Assembly: GCA_039985655.1 (NCBI GenBank)
Contig: JBDWSF010000018.1
Coordinates: 310,001-374,000 of the forward strand
DNA: 64,000 nucleotides
DNA from: Postechiella sp039985655
GTDB lineage: Bacteria; Bacteroidota; Bacteroidia; Flavobacteriales; Flavobacteriaceae
Direction of reading: 5' to 3'
Shown here: piece after piece, positions 16,123 to 25,016 of the stretch
How positions within the stretch are numbered: position 1 is the stretch's first letter
Layout of the letters: each line of letters opens with the position of its first letter
The notes under the pieces: generated by a model
What the model saw: the letters and a program-made list of their open reading frames with translations, nothing else
Databases searched by the model: none
Told to the model about the DNA's origin: nothing
Translations under genes and position numbers: made by a program

Positions 16123-18636
16123 TTACTCTACTACAAATTTCTTTACAATTTTTGTCCCTTCCATAGCTATATCCAAAAAATAAACACCTGTTTTTAAACC
16201 TTCTATGTCTACTTTTAATAAATTTAACCCTTTGTGTGTTTTAAAACTGTTTTCTAATAACTTAGCTCCAGATGAACTGAATACAGATAGAACAATATCT
16301 CCTTCCTGCGTTGCTAGTTGTACATGTAAAGTAGTTGAAACAGGGTTAGGGTATACTAAAAAAGTGTCACTCTCTAATTCTGGATTGTGAACTGAAAGCA
16401 TATTGTCTTTATCATCATATAAAGGCGATTCCCAAGCCCCTCTACCGTAGGTTGCCACACGTATTCTACTTTCACCAGTAGCCCCGTAATATAAATCTAG
16501 TTTAGTAATGTCTACATTTGGTAAATTTTCAGAAAAAAGAGTCCATGTAGTAACCGAGTTACTTTTGTAATATACCGCTCCATCTATAGCAACATAAATT
16601 CCTTGGTCTGATGACCGGTCTAATACAGCTGCCTGAATAGCAACATTAGGTAAACCTGCAGAAATATCTGTCCAAGTCTCTGCACCATCTGTTGATAACT
16701 TAACTGCACCATTAGAAGCTACTAAAACCACTCTATTTGCGTCGTAAGGATCTACCGCAATATCATTTATATATAAAGATTGTGGATAACCTGTCCATGT
16801 AGGTGTAGCCGATAAAATATTTGTACTCTTAAACAATGTTTTATATGACACGACATAAACTGTGTTTTCATCTGATGGACATAAATCAACGTGCTTTAAT
16901 TTTGAGCTAAATGCACCAGATGAAAGGTTTACCCATTCTGTACCAATAATAGCAGAATTGTCGTGACGGTATAAATCTTGATAGCCTACATAAACTCTTT
17001 TATGATCTGTTTCATCTACAGCAATAGGTGTAACCCATTGACCTCCGTTATTTTCTGGAGGTGTTTTTAAATTTTGAACTTTAGAAGACCCTTTAGTTGT
17101 TGTTTTTATAAGCCCTCCATATTGCGTACAATTATAAACAGTATTTGCATCCATAGGGTCTACGGCACATGAAACACCATCTCCACTAGACCAATGTCGC
17201 CACAAAGTTGTTTCCCCAAACTTAATAACTGGACCATTATCTTGCGCAGCACCAGCCACTACATTTTTATCGGTTATTGAGCTAGATATACTGTAAAGTT
17301 GTTGTATCCCTAACCCTACAGATAGATTTGTAAACGATGCACCATTATCAGTACTTTTTGATAATCCTCCATCTGTCCCTACATACATATTTCCATCTAC
17401 AAAAAAAGCATCTTCTTGGTCACCATGAAGGTATGGGTATACTGTATATGACTTTAACCAAGATGTTTCTTGTGTAAAATTAACACCACCATCTACAGAT
17501 TTATATAATGTAAGCCCACCAGCATGTACCTCTTCTGCATTAGTATCGCTTACCGCAATAACTAAATTTCTAGATGCTTGAATACCTACAATATCTCCAG
17601 AACTTGCTCTATCTGTTTGAATCGTAAAGTTATTTCCATTATCTGTTGATTTATAAAGATATCCAAATCCACTACCTTCTGCTTGTACAATGTAAACGTA
17701 ATTATTATTAGCAGGAGTGACATCTAATCTCATTCTACCAGAATGTGAAATACCACTTGTAATTTGTGTAAAACTACCACCTCCATCATCAGATTTATAA
17801 AAATCATTACCACAAGCATAAATCGTAGTAGTAGAGCCAGGTTTGTACTTTATATCTTCTATAGTACCGCCAGTAATTACTTGTGCCCATGTTGTACCGC
17901 CGTTAGTAGAACGAAAAACCCCATTATATTTCATAGAAGCGAATATCTCATTTGAATCATTTGGGTTTATCAATATACACTGAACAGACCCCGTCTCATC
18001 CAAAATTTTTGTGAAGTTTGCACCACCATCTGTACTTTTAAATACTTGACCTAGTTGATCTCCATAATACACTATATCGGTATTACTAGGATCACATGTT
18101 ACAGACCAGATAGACATGTTTTCGAACTGATCGCCTATTGGTGACCAAGAGCTACCACCATTTATAGATTTCCACAAGCCCCCTCCAGGCGAACCTACAT
18201 AAATAAGTTGTTGATTAACAGGTTCTATATAAATAGCTGTAAGTCTGCCATTTCCAGGAGTAGATCCAGAAGCCCCAGATCCAATTGTTAACGGACCAAC
18301 CTCTGTCCAGTTACTAGCAGAATGCGTTTTTAAGGCTTTATTCGTTAAAGAAATTTTACTTTCTTTTATAGCTTGTGTGGTAACCTCTCTACTTAAAATA
18401 GTACCATCTTCTTGCAGTTTTGAATAAGCATGAGATTCCCACCTTTTAAAAAGCTTATAGCCAGTCCCTTTTCCTCTCCCTACAGAATCAAAATAAGTTT
18501 TGGCTTCCTGCTGTACTTCTTCTAAATTTACACCATCTTGATCCATTAAATCATAGATTTTTTGTCCATAAGTTGATGTTGTCAATAATGAAATACAACC
18601 AAAAAGTAATATTTTTAACATTAGATACTTTTTCAT
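16123..18636 (-). CDS. Secreted VPS10/BNR-repeat beta-propeller protein with T9SS sorting domain
   Basis: An 837-residue extracellular protein. A signal peptide (MKKYLMLKILLFGCISLLTT) is followed by about 100 helical residues, then a long region of sortilin/BNR-like propeller repeats (about 110-750), visible as recurring Asp-box-like motifs: SINGGSSWSPIG, STDGGANFTKI, STNGGTTWAQV, STDNGNNFTI, SVDGGVNFTQE, STDGAETWTDI. The last about 75 residues form a type IX secretion sorting domain (LVYPNPVSTTLHVQL ... GVYFLDIAMEGTKIVKKFVVE, in parts). Such proteins are exported across the outer membrane and attached to or released from the surface; a glycosidase or adhesin role is possible but no catalytic residues are assignable. 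A triplet repeat abuts the start codon. Confidence 0.88.
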   Translation of the reverse strand: MKKYLMLKILLFGCISLLTTSTYGQKIYDLMDQDGVNLEEVQQEAKTYFDSVGRGKGTGYKLFKRWESHAYSKLQEDGTILSREVTTQAIKESKISLTNKALKTHSASNWTEVGPLTIGSGASGSTPGNGRLTAIYIEPVNQQLIYVGSPGGGLWKSINGGSSWSPIGDQFENMSIWSVTCDPSNTDIVYYGDQLGQVFKSTDGGANFTKILDETGSVQCILINPNDSNEIFASMKYNGVFRSTNGGTTWAQVITGGTIEDIKYKPGSTTTIYACGNDFYKSDDGGGSFTQITSGISHSGRMRLDVTPANNNYVYIVQAEGSGFGYLYKSTDNGNNFTIQTDRASSGDIVGIQASRNLVIAVSDTNAEEVHAGGLTLYKSVDGGVNFTQETSWLKSYTVYPYLHGDQEDAFFVDGNMYVGTDGGLSKSTDNGASFTNLSVGLGIQQLYSISSSITDKNVVAGAAQDNGPVIKFGETTLWRHWSSGDGVSCAVDPMDANTVYNCTQYGGLIKTTTKGSSKVQNLKTPPENNGGQWVTPIAVDETDHKRVYVGYQDLYRHDNSAIIGTEWVNLSSGAFSSKLKHVDLCPSDENTVYVVSYKTLFKSTNILSATPTWTGYPQSLYINDIAVDPYDANRVVLVASNGAVKLSTDGAETWTDISAGLPNVAIQAAVLDRSSDQGIYVAIDGAVYYKSNSVTTWTLFSENLPNVDITKLDLYYGATGESRIRVATYGRGAWESPLYDDKDNMLSVHNPELESDTFLVYPNPVSTTLHVQLATQEGDIVLSVFSSSGAKLLENSFKTHKGLNLLKVDIEGLKTGVYFLDIAMEGTKIVKKFVVE

Positions 18637-18656
18637 AATAATAATAATAATAATAA
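18635..18656 (-). repeat. ATA/ATT trinucleotide repeat touching the start codon
   Basis: About seven units of a period-3 repeat (AAT on the + strand, ATT on the coding strand) end at the ATG of the propeller protein gene. They occupy the position where a ribosome-binding region would lie. Triplet loss or gain would change leader spacing without a frameshift. Confidence 0.75.
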
Positions 18657-18744
18657 ATTTCTATTTTAAATACTTGTTCACTGGTTATTTTTACTAAATA
18701 TAATTCATTTTTAAAATGGCTCTAATTTAATTTAAATTAATGGC

Positions 18745-19319
18745 CTACCTAATAAAAAAGGGGCTAAACCCTTGTAAATTGGCATAATTTTCATCTAGGT
18801 CAATAGCTTGATTTATGCTTTCTGGTGTCCATTTTAATTGCAATGAACGACCTTTTAAAAATAATTGATACGCATCAATGTTATTCGTTGGTTGCTTTAT
18901 TAAATGATCCTCAACATCAAAATGCCCAAATTGCTTTCGGATTTCATCTGCTATATCAAGACTAATCTTATCTTCCAAATCAAAAATGTCTATTAATTCT
19001 CTATCAAATTTTTTAGACCAATAATGTGTTCCGTTTTTTGTGCCTATCAACTGTCCCGTTATGCGAATTCTATTGCTTGATTTTTGAATACTTCCTTCTA
19101 AAACAGTCGCCACAACTAGCTTATCGCCAATATGCCGGACATCAATATTTTTATTTTTAAATGCAAAAGAAGAGGTTCTTGCGATAACTTTTAAGCCCGT
19201 TATTTTTGTTAAGGCATTATTATTTCTTCAGATATACCGTCACAAAAATATTCGTTATCAATATCATTACTCATATTAACAAAAGGAAGTACTGCTATGG
19301 ATTTTTGGTTGATTAACTA
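18745..19319 (-). pseudogene. Remnant of a cyclase/LuxR-type regulator (FlgO/TolB-like and TPR region)
   Basis: The intact part (18745-19113) reads ATVLEGSIQKSSNRIRITGQ, then LIGTKNGTHYWSKKFDREL and DIFDLEDKISLDIADEIRK, the segment found in many Bacteroidota regulators between an effector domain and TPR repeats. Upstream the frame continues (SIAVLPFVNMSNDID, DGISEEII) but breaks by one base at about 19217; adding one base restores NALTKITGLKVIARTSSF. The 5' effector or DNA-binding domain and almost all TPRs are missing. It is therefore a truncated and frameshifted remnant, not a small gene. Confidence 0.8.
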
Positions 19320-19350
19320 TTTTTTTGAACAAATGTATAAAATATAAAAG

Positions 19351-19540
19351 TCATTCTATACACATTTCACTACTCTCCTATCTTCGTTTCGTAAAAAGCG
19401 TATTTATTCACAAGGTTAATATGGTTTTAGAAGAGTTCATGAATCTCGTAAACTCGATTTCATTAACATTGTAAATAAAAATTTGAGAAGAAAAAAAAAG
19501 AAGATTTGAAAGGTATAAAGCTTTTTACCAAAGCAAAGTA
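19351..19540 (+). repeat. L module 2 (with an insertion)
   Basis: A diverged L module: TATACACATTTCACTACTC, TCCTATCTTCGTTTCG, AAAAAGCG, and at the end CTTTTTACCAAAGCAAAG. About 50 extra bases lie in its middle relative to the other copies. It leads into site S4. Confidence 0.6.
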
Positions 19541-19693
19541 ACATAACGCAGAACATTATAGTACATTTTTAATATTTGATTATCCAGTGGATGATTAAAT
19601 ATTAAAACAATAATTATTTCTATTGTTGATTCTTACTATAATTTATTTTTAAATTAAACCTTCCACAGGAAGCTATTATTTAAAAAGTATGTA
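19541..19693 (+). repeat. attC-like site S4 (expanded loop)
   Basis: The left arm ACATAACGCAGAACATTATA is intact; the right arm is diverged (GCTATTATTTAAAAAGTATG). The loop is enlarged and contains its own palindrome (TTAATATTTGATTATCC against GATGATTAAATATTAA). Confidence 0.5.
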
Positions 19694-19806
19694 AAATATC
19701 CCAGAAGCATTCATTTTCATTAGAATAATTGAAACTTGGGTCATTAAACTAATAATCGGTTTGCTTCGCAGAGTTTATAAAACATTTGTATCTATATAAT
19801 CATCAC
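19688..19806 (+). mobile_element. 119-bp ORF-free element, copy at S4
   Basis: The junction-to-junction distance is again about 119 bases. It contains AAAATATCCCAGAAGCATTC, ACTTGGGTCATTAAAC and CGGTTTGCTTCGCAGAG. Its right arm is degraded (CTATATAATCATCACTTATG) and runs directly into the 3' end of the trypsin-like gene; no R module follows. Confidence 0.6.
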
Positions 19807-19814
19807 TTATGAGT

Positions 19815-20864
19815 TTATTGTATAGCTTCTGAAATTAGAAATTCTTTAAACTGAGAAACTCTTGTAACATCTTCACCTCTGCAGCCTGTATTTGGACAGG
19901 GATTAGAAACATTGCATTCTCCTTGACTTTTAAAATCCACTTCCCCCCTAACCAAAATACCTTCTACTTTGTTTGTCTGACTATTAAATATGGGCGATCC
20001 AGAATTACCTCCATAAGTATCCAAATTTGCTATAAAATAATCCACATTTGAATTATCGCGTACATTAGCACCTCCAGCAATTTTTAAAGGCAAACCTACT
20101 GGGTGGCCAATTACATACACTTCTTCGTTATCAGCAATTTTGGTATTACTGGTTAAAAGTAAAATATGAGATGGAGGAATTTGTTCATTGGTTTCAATAA
20201 TTGCATAGTCTTTTCCTCTACCGTTGTCAAGTTTTTTAGATATTAATCTTTTTGCAGAAAAAATAGCTTCTGGTGAAAAAGTTATATTAACATTATTAAT
20301 GGTATTTAACTTATATCCAAAAATAAAACGGATATCCTCTAACTCTGAATCTATTTTAAAGCAGTGACCAGCAGTAACAATGGTATTCTGATTTACTGCA
20401 AAGCCCGAGCAAAATGCTCCTACAGGTTGACTACTAAATTTTTCGGTTGAACAAAGATTTTGAGATGTACCAAAATTTTTGGTATTCAATTTATACATTC
20501 CAGAATCATCTTGAACTAAGTCCCATTTCCATACTAGTGCAACTACTCCCATAGCATTTTTCACTCTTTCAGCATTTTGTTCTTGATAAAAATCTAACCT
20601 ATCATCGGGACCATATATTACTTTTAATGCTTCTTTGATTGTATCAGATTTTATAAAATTATTTTCTTCATACAATTGTTTATTATATTTAGTAATACTA
20701 AAAGTTGAAGTATCTTGCTTGATTTGATATAACTCTTCAAGTTCTTCTAGAGAATATTTTTCTTTCAATTCATCAACTGTCATATTTTTTCCTGTTTCAC
20801 AGGAAAAAAAACATACAAAAAGGAATAATACAATGTACTTAAAAATAAGGTGGTTATTTTTCAT
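19815..20864 (-). CDS. Trypsin-like serine peptidase, lipoprotein
   Basis: A 349-residue protein with a lipoprotein signal (lipobox FFSC, Cys22) and an N-terminal helical segment of about 80 residues before the peptidase domain. The chymotrypsin-fold catalytic triad can be read: His167 in TIVTAGHC, Asp219 in GKDYAII, Ser288 in GGNSGSPIF. The pair Cys138/Cys168 and the C-terminal Cys-rich loop (SQGECNVSNPCPNTGCRGED) suggest disulfides. It resembles V8/glutamyl-endopeptidase-like secreted proteases. The substrate is unknown. Two further exported proteins are encoded upstream on the same strand with an S-type half-site between, so co-transcription with them is uncertain. Confidence 0.88.
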   Translation of the reverse strand: MKNNHLIFKYIVLFLFVCFFSCETGKNMTVDELKEKYSLEELEELYQIKQDTSTFSITKYNKQLYEENNFIKSDTIKEALKVIYGPDDRLDFYQEQNAERVKNAMGVVALVWKWDLVQDDSGMYKLNTKNFGTSQNLCSTEKFSSQPVGAFCSGFAVNQNTIVTAGHCFKIDSELEDIRFIFGYKLNTINNVNITFSPEAIFSAKRLISKKLDNGRGKDYAIIETNEQIPPSHILLLTSNTKIADNEEVYVIGHPVGLPLKIAGGANVRDNSNVDYFIANLDTYGGNSGSPIFNSQTNKVEGILVRGEVDFKSQGECNVSNPCPNTGCRGEDVTRVSQFKEFLISEAIQ

Positions 20865-20916
20865 AATAAATTATTAAATTTTTTATAAATATTAATAATT
20901 ATGCAAAAATTAATTT

Positions 20917-20942
20917 GCTATAATTTGCCGTCATGTAAATAT
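20917..20942 (+). repeat. S-type right half-site
   Basis: GCTATAATTTGCCGTCATGT followed by AAATATGC matches the right arm of the S sites (GCTATAATTAGCCGTTATGT AAAAT) with two substitutions. No left arm is visible. It lies between the trypsin-like gene and the next lipoprotein gene. Confidence 0.5.
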
Positions 20943-20960
20943 GCAAAATGGAATTTTCTT

Positions 20961-22274
20961 CTAATTAAAATCAATGACTGACATAATTTTAGTTATTTCA
21001 GATTCATTTATTATCGTTGGTATTAATTCTTCTGTTTTACTATACAATGTATCATTTCCTATAATCAATCTACCAAGTAAATAATATTCTCCTTCAACAT
21101 GACCTGAAAATATATTGCGCCCCAATTGATTAGTAGTTCCTTTATCAATAAAGCCACCTTCTCCTCTAAATCGTTGAAGTGCTATAGAGTCATTATAAAG
21201 AAATACCTCAGCATTTGTGACTGGCATATTTGATGTGTTTAGTAATTCACCTAAAATAATAGTTTGATCCATGGCTGTTAATGTTATATCTAAATTTTTA
21301 TTAGGTGTTGCTGTAGAAACTTCAACAGTATCAACAGCAGAATATATTACACTAAGAGCTTCATCTATAAATTCAACAGACAGTTTATATTCACCATAAT
21401 TTAATGGTCTAAACTCGAAAGAAGAACCAGTTGGTGATGCATTTATACCATCGGGAATTATTGCAGGATTATCACCAATAGCCTTTAATTCGAGTTTAAT
21501 TAATTCGTTATCAGACACGACTTCATCGGTTAACAAATCTAAAAATGATACTCCGCCTGATATAACTCCTCCTTCAAAGTTAGCTTCTAATACAACTGAT
21601 TTTACTGTAGTTATTTCAGATTGAGTTACAACGGTTGGTATTAATCCTTCTATTTTACTAAATAATGTGTCATTATCAATAATCAACCTCCCTAACAAAT
21701 AGTATTCACCTTCTACATGACCTGAAAATACATTACGTCCCAATTTATTAGTAATTCCGCTATCAATAAACCCCTCAACTCCCTTAAATCGTTGAAGTGC
21801 TAAAGAATCATTATAAAGAAATGTTTCAGCATTTGTAATGGGCATGTTTGATGTGTTAAGTAACTCACCTAAAATAATAGTTTGACCTTTGGGTGTCAAC
21901 GTTATATCTAAATTACTTGTTGGTGTAACTGCGGAAACTTCAATAGTATCAACAGTTGAGTATTTTATACCAAGAGTATCATCCATAAACTCAGCAGATA
22001 ATTCATATTTACCAAAATTTAATGGACCAAATTCAAATGAAGAACCCGTTGGTGTTGTATTAACCCCAGTAGGAATCGCTACGGGATTATTACCTATTGA
22101 TTTTAATTCTAATTTGATTGATTCATTATCAGATAACAATTGATCTGTTAACAAATTTAAATATGATATGTCGCCTGAAATAACTCCTACTTCAAAATCA
22201 GTATTCTGAATGCTAGTTTCGGAATCACATCCAAAAAGTAGAATTAAGGGTATTAAAAATAATTTTCTCATCAT
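20961..22274 (-). CDS. Lipoprotein made of two tandem ~205-residue repeats
   Basis: A 437-residue lipoprotein (lipobox LLFGC, Cys16). Residues about 28-228 and 234-435 are two copies of the same module, each starting GVISG, containing PTGSSFEF and ILGELLNTSNMP, and ending in a GHVEGEYYLLGRLII segment. The modules look like all-beta carboxypeptidase-regulatory or transthyretin-like domains, but I do not recognise a named family. The gene follows the 645-residue exported protein gene with overlapping stop and start (TAATG), so the two are translationally coupled and probably act together at the cell surface. Confidence 0.75.
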   Translation of the reverse strand: MMRKLFLIPLILLFGCDSETSIQNTDFEVGVISGDISYLNLLTDQLLSDNESIKLELKSIGNNPVAIPTGVNTTPTGSSFEFGPLNFGKYELSAEFMDDTLGIKYSTVDTIEVSAVTPTSNLDITLTPKGQTIILGELLNTSNMPITNAETFLYNDSLALQRFKGVEGFIDSGITNKLGRNVFSGHVEGEYYLLGRLIIDNDTLFSKIEGLIPTVVTQSEITTVKSVVLEANFEGGVISGGVSFLDLLTDEVVSDNELIKLELKAIGDNPAIIPDGINASPTGSSFEFRPLNYGEYKLSVEFIDEALSVIYSAVDTVEVSTATPNKNLDITLTAMDQTIILGELLNTSNMPVTNAEVFLYNDSIALQRFRGEGGFIDKGTTNQLGRNIFSGHVEGEYYLLGRLIIGNDTLYSKTEELIPTIINESEITKIMSVIDFN

Positions 22275-24211
22275 TACTTAATTAAATTATAGAATTTAGG
22301 AATTAGATCAAATCCAAGGCTAAGTGAAATATAATAACCTACATTTAATTCCGAACTAAACTTTTGGTCTGATATAGGTAGAAGTGGATCAAAATTCCTA
22401 GGTTTTAGTCTATCTACTTGTCCAAATCTTGCTCCAACTGCTAGTTGAATATTCCTTAGAGGTTCAAAACCAACACCTAGATAAATGTTATCTAAAATAT
22501 CACCATCATCATAATCAATAGAGATATCGATATGCGTGGACTCATAAAATCGTTTTAAAGGTACATTAACTGCTAAATCTTGCTTACAGAGATACGTGCT
22601 AAAAGTAATTGATGGTCTAAAACCCAAGCTTGTTTCTTTCACTTCTTTTAAATCACTAACACTAGAGTTAGCTAAAGGAACCTGTTCATAATTATAAGAG
22701 ACACTATTGGTAAGTAAAACACCAGCATTAACACTAAATCGAAAAAGGCGATGTACAGGAGGTAATTCATCTTCAATTAATGTTACTGTTTCATATTTAA
22801 TATCATAACTAGCCTTTTCAATAGTACCTTTATCTACTTTTTGTACAAAGTTTTCAGTTTTAAATTGATTCGAAAGTAGTTTAATCGTTGGTTTAACTTT
22901 GGCTTCAAATGGTCTGGGATATTTTAAAATATATTCTGAATATGCCACTGGTGTGTAATTTGATTTTGGAAAATATTCTTTTAAATCTTTATTAAACTCA
23001 ACAGTTGGATCAGGGGGAGTTGAATCTGATGGTATGTTTTTGTTATTTAATACTTCTGAACCTATATCCACGGGTTCAAGAGCTCTTATATTACTGGGTG
23101 ATTCAATTTCTACTGGCTCAGATAATTCTGCCTCCATAGAAATGATGAATGGATTTTTTTCCAAATCGTCATGCTTTAAATTGATGATATGACAATATAA
23201 CTCAGAATCAGTGGTTAACTGAGGTAGGTTAGGAGTTAACCTAGCAACCTGTAGTAGCTCTTTTTCGGAATCAAAAAGTTTCCCTTTATTAACATCGTAT
23301 ACAATTTCTTTTACGTCCTTGTTTTTAGAAATTAAAACTCCTTGATGAAGTAAATTATAATAGGACAGAGAGTTTTGTTGAACTTTATTTAAAATTTTTG
23401 TTATTTGGTTTTTTGCTGTCTGGATTTTACTCTCAAGTTCTTTCTGTTCTTTTTCGGGTTTAGTTTTTCTAGATTTTTTATCAATTAATTCCAATTCAAA
23501 AGTTTCAAGCTTTGTATGTAGTTCAATAATTTTATTAGGTGTTTCTTCAGCTTCATCAATCATCACAAGCTTATCAAGTGCTAATTTTATTAACTCAATT
23601 TTTTTTTCTAGTTTTTCTGTTTCTTTGTTGAGTTTTAGTATTTCTTGATCTTTAGCTTTTTTATCTTTTTCGGACTTTTTTAAGTCATTCCAATGAGAAA
23701 ATAATTTTTTATTATTATCATTACTTATATGAGTGCTTAAGTCAATATTTTCTGCTTTTAGAATTTTATTTAATGTAATATCATCTTTGTAAGTTATAAC
23801 TTGAATACCATTTTCAATGCTCGTTTTTTTTATTAGCGCTTCAGAACCTTTTGAATTGGCCATAAGAAGAACGAAACTCATATACCTCTCATCTGGGGTT
23901 CCTATGTCACTTGGTTCTGATATACTGAGAGAATTATATGTAAACGGCTTAACATACAACTTTTCATTTTCTATTATATTGGCACTATATCTGTATTCAT
24001 TTCGCCACTCATATAATAAATAGTATGTACAATCTTTTTTAGGGTTTTCTATTAAAAATTTTATATTGTTTTCAATCTTAGGATGGGAATCATACCCATA
24101 ATTCTTTATTATTTTACCTTCATTATTAAACACCAATGTGCGTTGTTGTGCGTATAGTGAGGATGAAATTATTACTATTATAAAAATTAAATATTTGTAT
24201 TTTTTATACAT
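22274..24211 (-). CDS. Exported protein with coiled coil and C-terminal barrel-like region
   Basis: A 645-residue protein with a signal peptide (YLIFIIVIISSSLYAQ). Residues about 180-285 are a charged coiled coil (DLKKSEKDKKAKDQEILKL; KETEKLEKKIELIKLAL). The last about 170 residues alternate hydrophobic and polar residues with aromatic ends and finish with YISLSLGFDLIPKFYNL, as in small outer-membrane beta barrels. I do not recognise a family. It is the first gene of a coupled pair with the duplicated lipoprotein at 20961; a structural or sensor role at the outer membrane is plausible but unproven. Confidence 0.7.
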   Translation of the reverse strand: MYKKYKYLIFIIVIISSSLYAQQRTLVFNNEGKIIKNYGYDSHPKIENNIKFLIENPKKDCTYYLLYEWRNEYRYSANIIENEKLYVKPFTYNSLSISEPSDIGTPDERYMSFVLLMANSKGSEALIKKTSIENGIQVITYKDDITLNKILKAENIDLSTHISNDNNKKLFSHWNDLKKSEKDKKAKDQEILKLNKETEKLEKKIELIKLALDKLVMIDEAEETPNKIIELHTKLETFELELIDKKSRKTKPEKEQKELESKIQTAKNQITKILNKVQQNSLSYYNLLHQGVLISKNKDVKEIVYDVNKGKLFDSEKELLQVARLTPNLPQLTTDSELYCHIINLKHDDLEKNPFIISMEAELSEPVEIESPSNIRALEPVDIGSEVLNNKNIPSDSTPPDPTVEFNKDLKEYFPKSNYTPVAYSEYILKYPRPFEAKVKPTIKLLSNQFKTENFVQKVDKGTIEKASYDIKYETVTLIEDELPPVHRLFRFSVNAGVLLTNSVSYNYEQVPLANSSVSDLKEVKETSLGFRPSITFSTYLCKQDLAVNVPLKRFYESTHIDISIDYDDGDILDNIYLGVGFEPLRNIQLAVGARFGQVDRLKPRNFDPLLPISDQKFSSELNVGYYISLSLGFDLIPKFYNLIK

Positions 24212-24390
24212 GATAAATTATTTATAACTGAATTATACAATACAATAATATTATGGCTTTAGTTGAAACCAAAACATACCCAATACTGGGTAATTAATAA
24301 ATTTTGCTATTATGTAATTGCTAACTGGGAGAATTAATCACTTCTAATTAAGCGATTGAATTCTTAAATATAAGAAAATTATTTCAATTG

Positions 24391-24530
24391 CCATTCCACA
24401 CACACATTACGCTTCCCTCCTACGTCGTCGCATAAAAAGTGTTCCATTAACATTGCAGAAGAAACTTTGGAGAATAAATTTTTTCAATAAACTTAAGAAG
24501 CACCTTTCGCTTTTAACCAAAGCTCAGGAT
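24391..24530 (+). repeat. L module 3
   Basis: Contains CCATTCCACACACACATTAC, TCCCTCCTACGTCGTCGC, AAAAAGTGTTCCATTAACAT and CTTTCGCTTTTAACCAAAGC. It is closest to the copy at 32021. Confidence 0.72.
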
Positions 24531-24616
24531 ACATAACGCAGAACATTATAGTACAAATGTTCATTATGTTGTTTAAGGCATTGTTTCCATTTGATAGCTA
24601 TAATGTAGTATTATGT
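24531..24616 (+). repeat. attC-like hairpin site S5
   Basis: Left arm ACATAACG-CAGAAC-ATTATAG with ACAAATG; right arm CATTTGATAGCTATAATG then TAGTATTATGT. The inner stem (CATTATAG/CTATAATG) is perfect. Confidence 0.72.
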
Positions 24617-24729
24617 AAAATATCCCAGAAGCATTCGTTTTCATAAGAATAATTAGAACTTGGATCATTAAACTAATAAACGGTTTGCTTCGCAGAGTTT
24701 ATAAAACATTTGGATCTATTAATTAGTCG
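24611..24729 (+). mobile_element. 119-bp ORF-free element I, copy 3
   Basis: Exactly the same length as the copy at 11033-11151, with about ten base differences (for example GGATC for GGGTC and AAACGG for AAGCGG). It is bounded by TTATGTAAAATA on both sides. Confidence 0.68.
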
Positions 24730-24862
24730 TTATGTAAAATAGCCGCTACCAAGCGCTCGATTGTTTTATAAAATCAAATTGCTTTGGCAATTTATTTTAC
24801 ACACAATTATCCAACGCTTGCCAACGCCAAAATAAAAGCTAACCTTTTTGCTCTTATTATTT
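24730..24862 (+). repeat. R module 3
   Basis: Nearly identical to the copy at 11152: CCAAGCGCTCGATTG, AAATTGC/GCAATTT hairpin tip, CCAACGCTTGCCAACGCC and AAAAGCTAACCTTTTTG. The tail after CTCTTATT is missing and the T module follows at once. Confidence 0.7.
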
Positions 24863-24975
24863 CTCCTATTGTTTTAGCCAAAATTTTATGAGGCCAAGTT
24901 AAAATCGAGATTCTATTCAAAGCACATTGTTTTAGCCAAAATCTTATGAGGTGTTCTAAAAAGGAAAAACTCAGT
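24858..24975 (+). repeat. T module 2, internally duplicated
   Basis: The block TTGTTTTAGCCAAAATTTTA with TGAGG occurs twice, at about 24870-24894 and 24929-24953, separated by 34 bases of other sequence. The 5' half present in the other T modules is missing. Confidence 0.6.
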
Positions 24976-25016
24976 CATTACAACTAAGTTTTTTTTAACA
25001 CTACCAACTATTCTCT

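Noticed and set aside
18745..19113. 122-residue ORF as an intact small gene
   Set aside because: The sequence before its first Met continues the same protein family with a one-base frameshift, and both ends of the family are missing, so it is a remnant.
24301..24325. Possible extra S right arm (TTGCTATTATGTAATTGC)
   Set aside because: The match is limited to TTATGTAA plus a few bases and there is no left arm.
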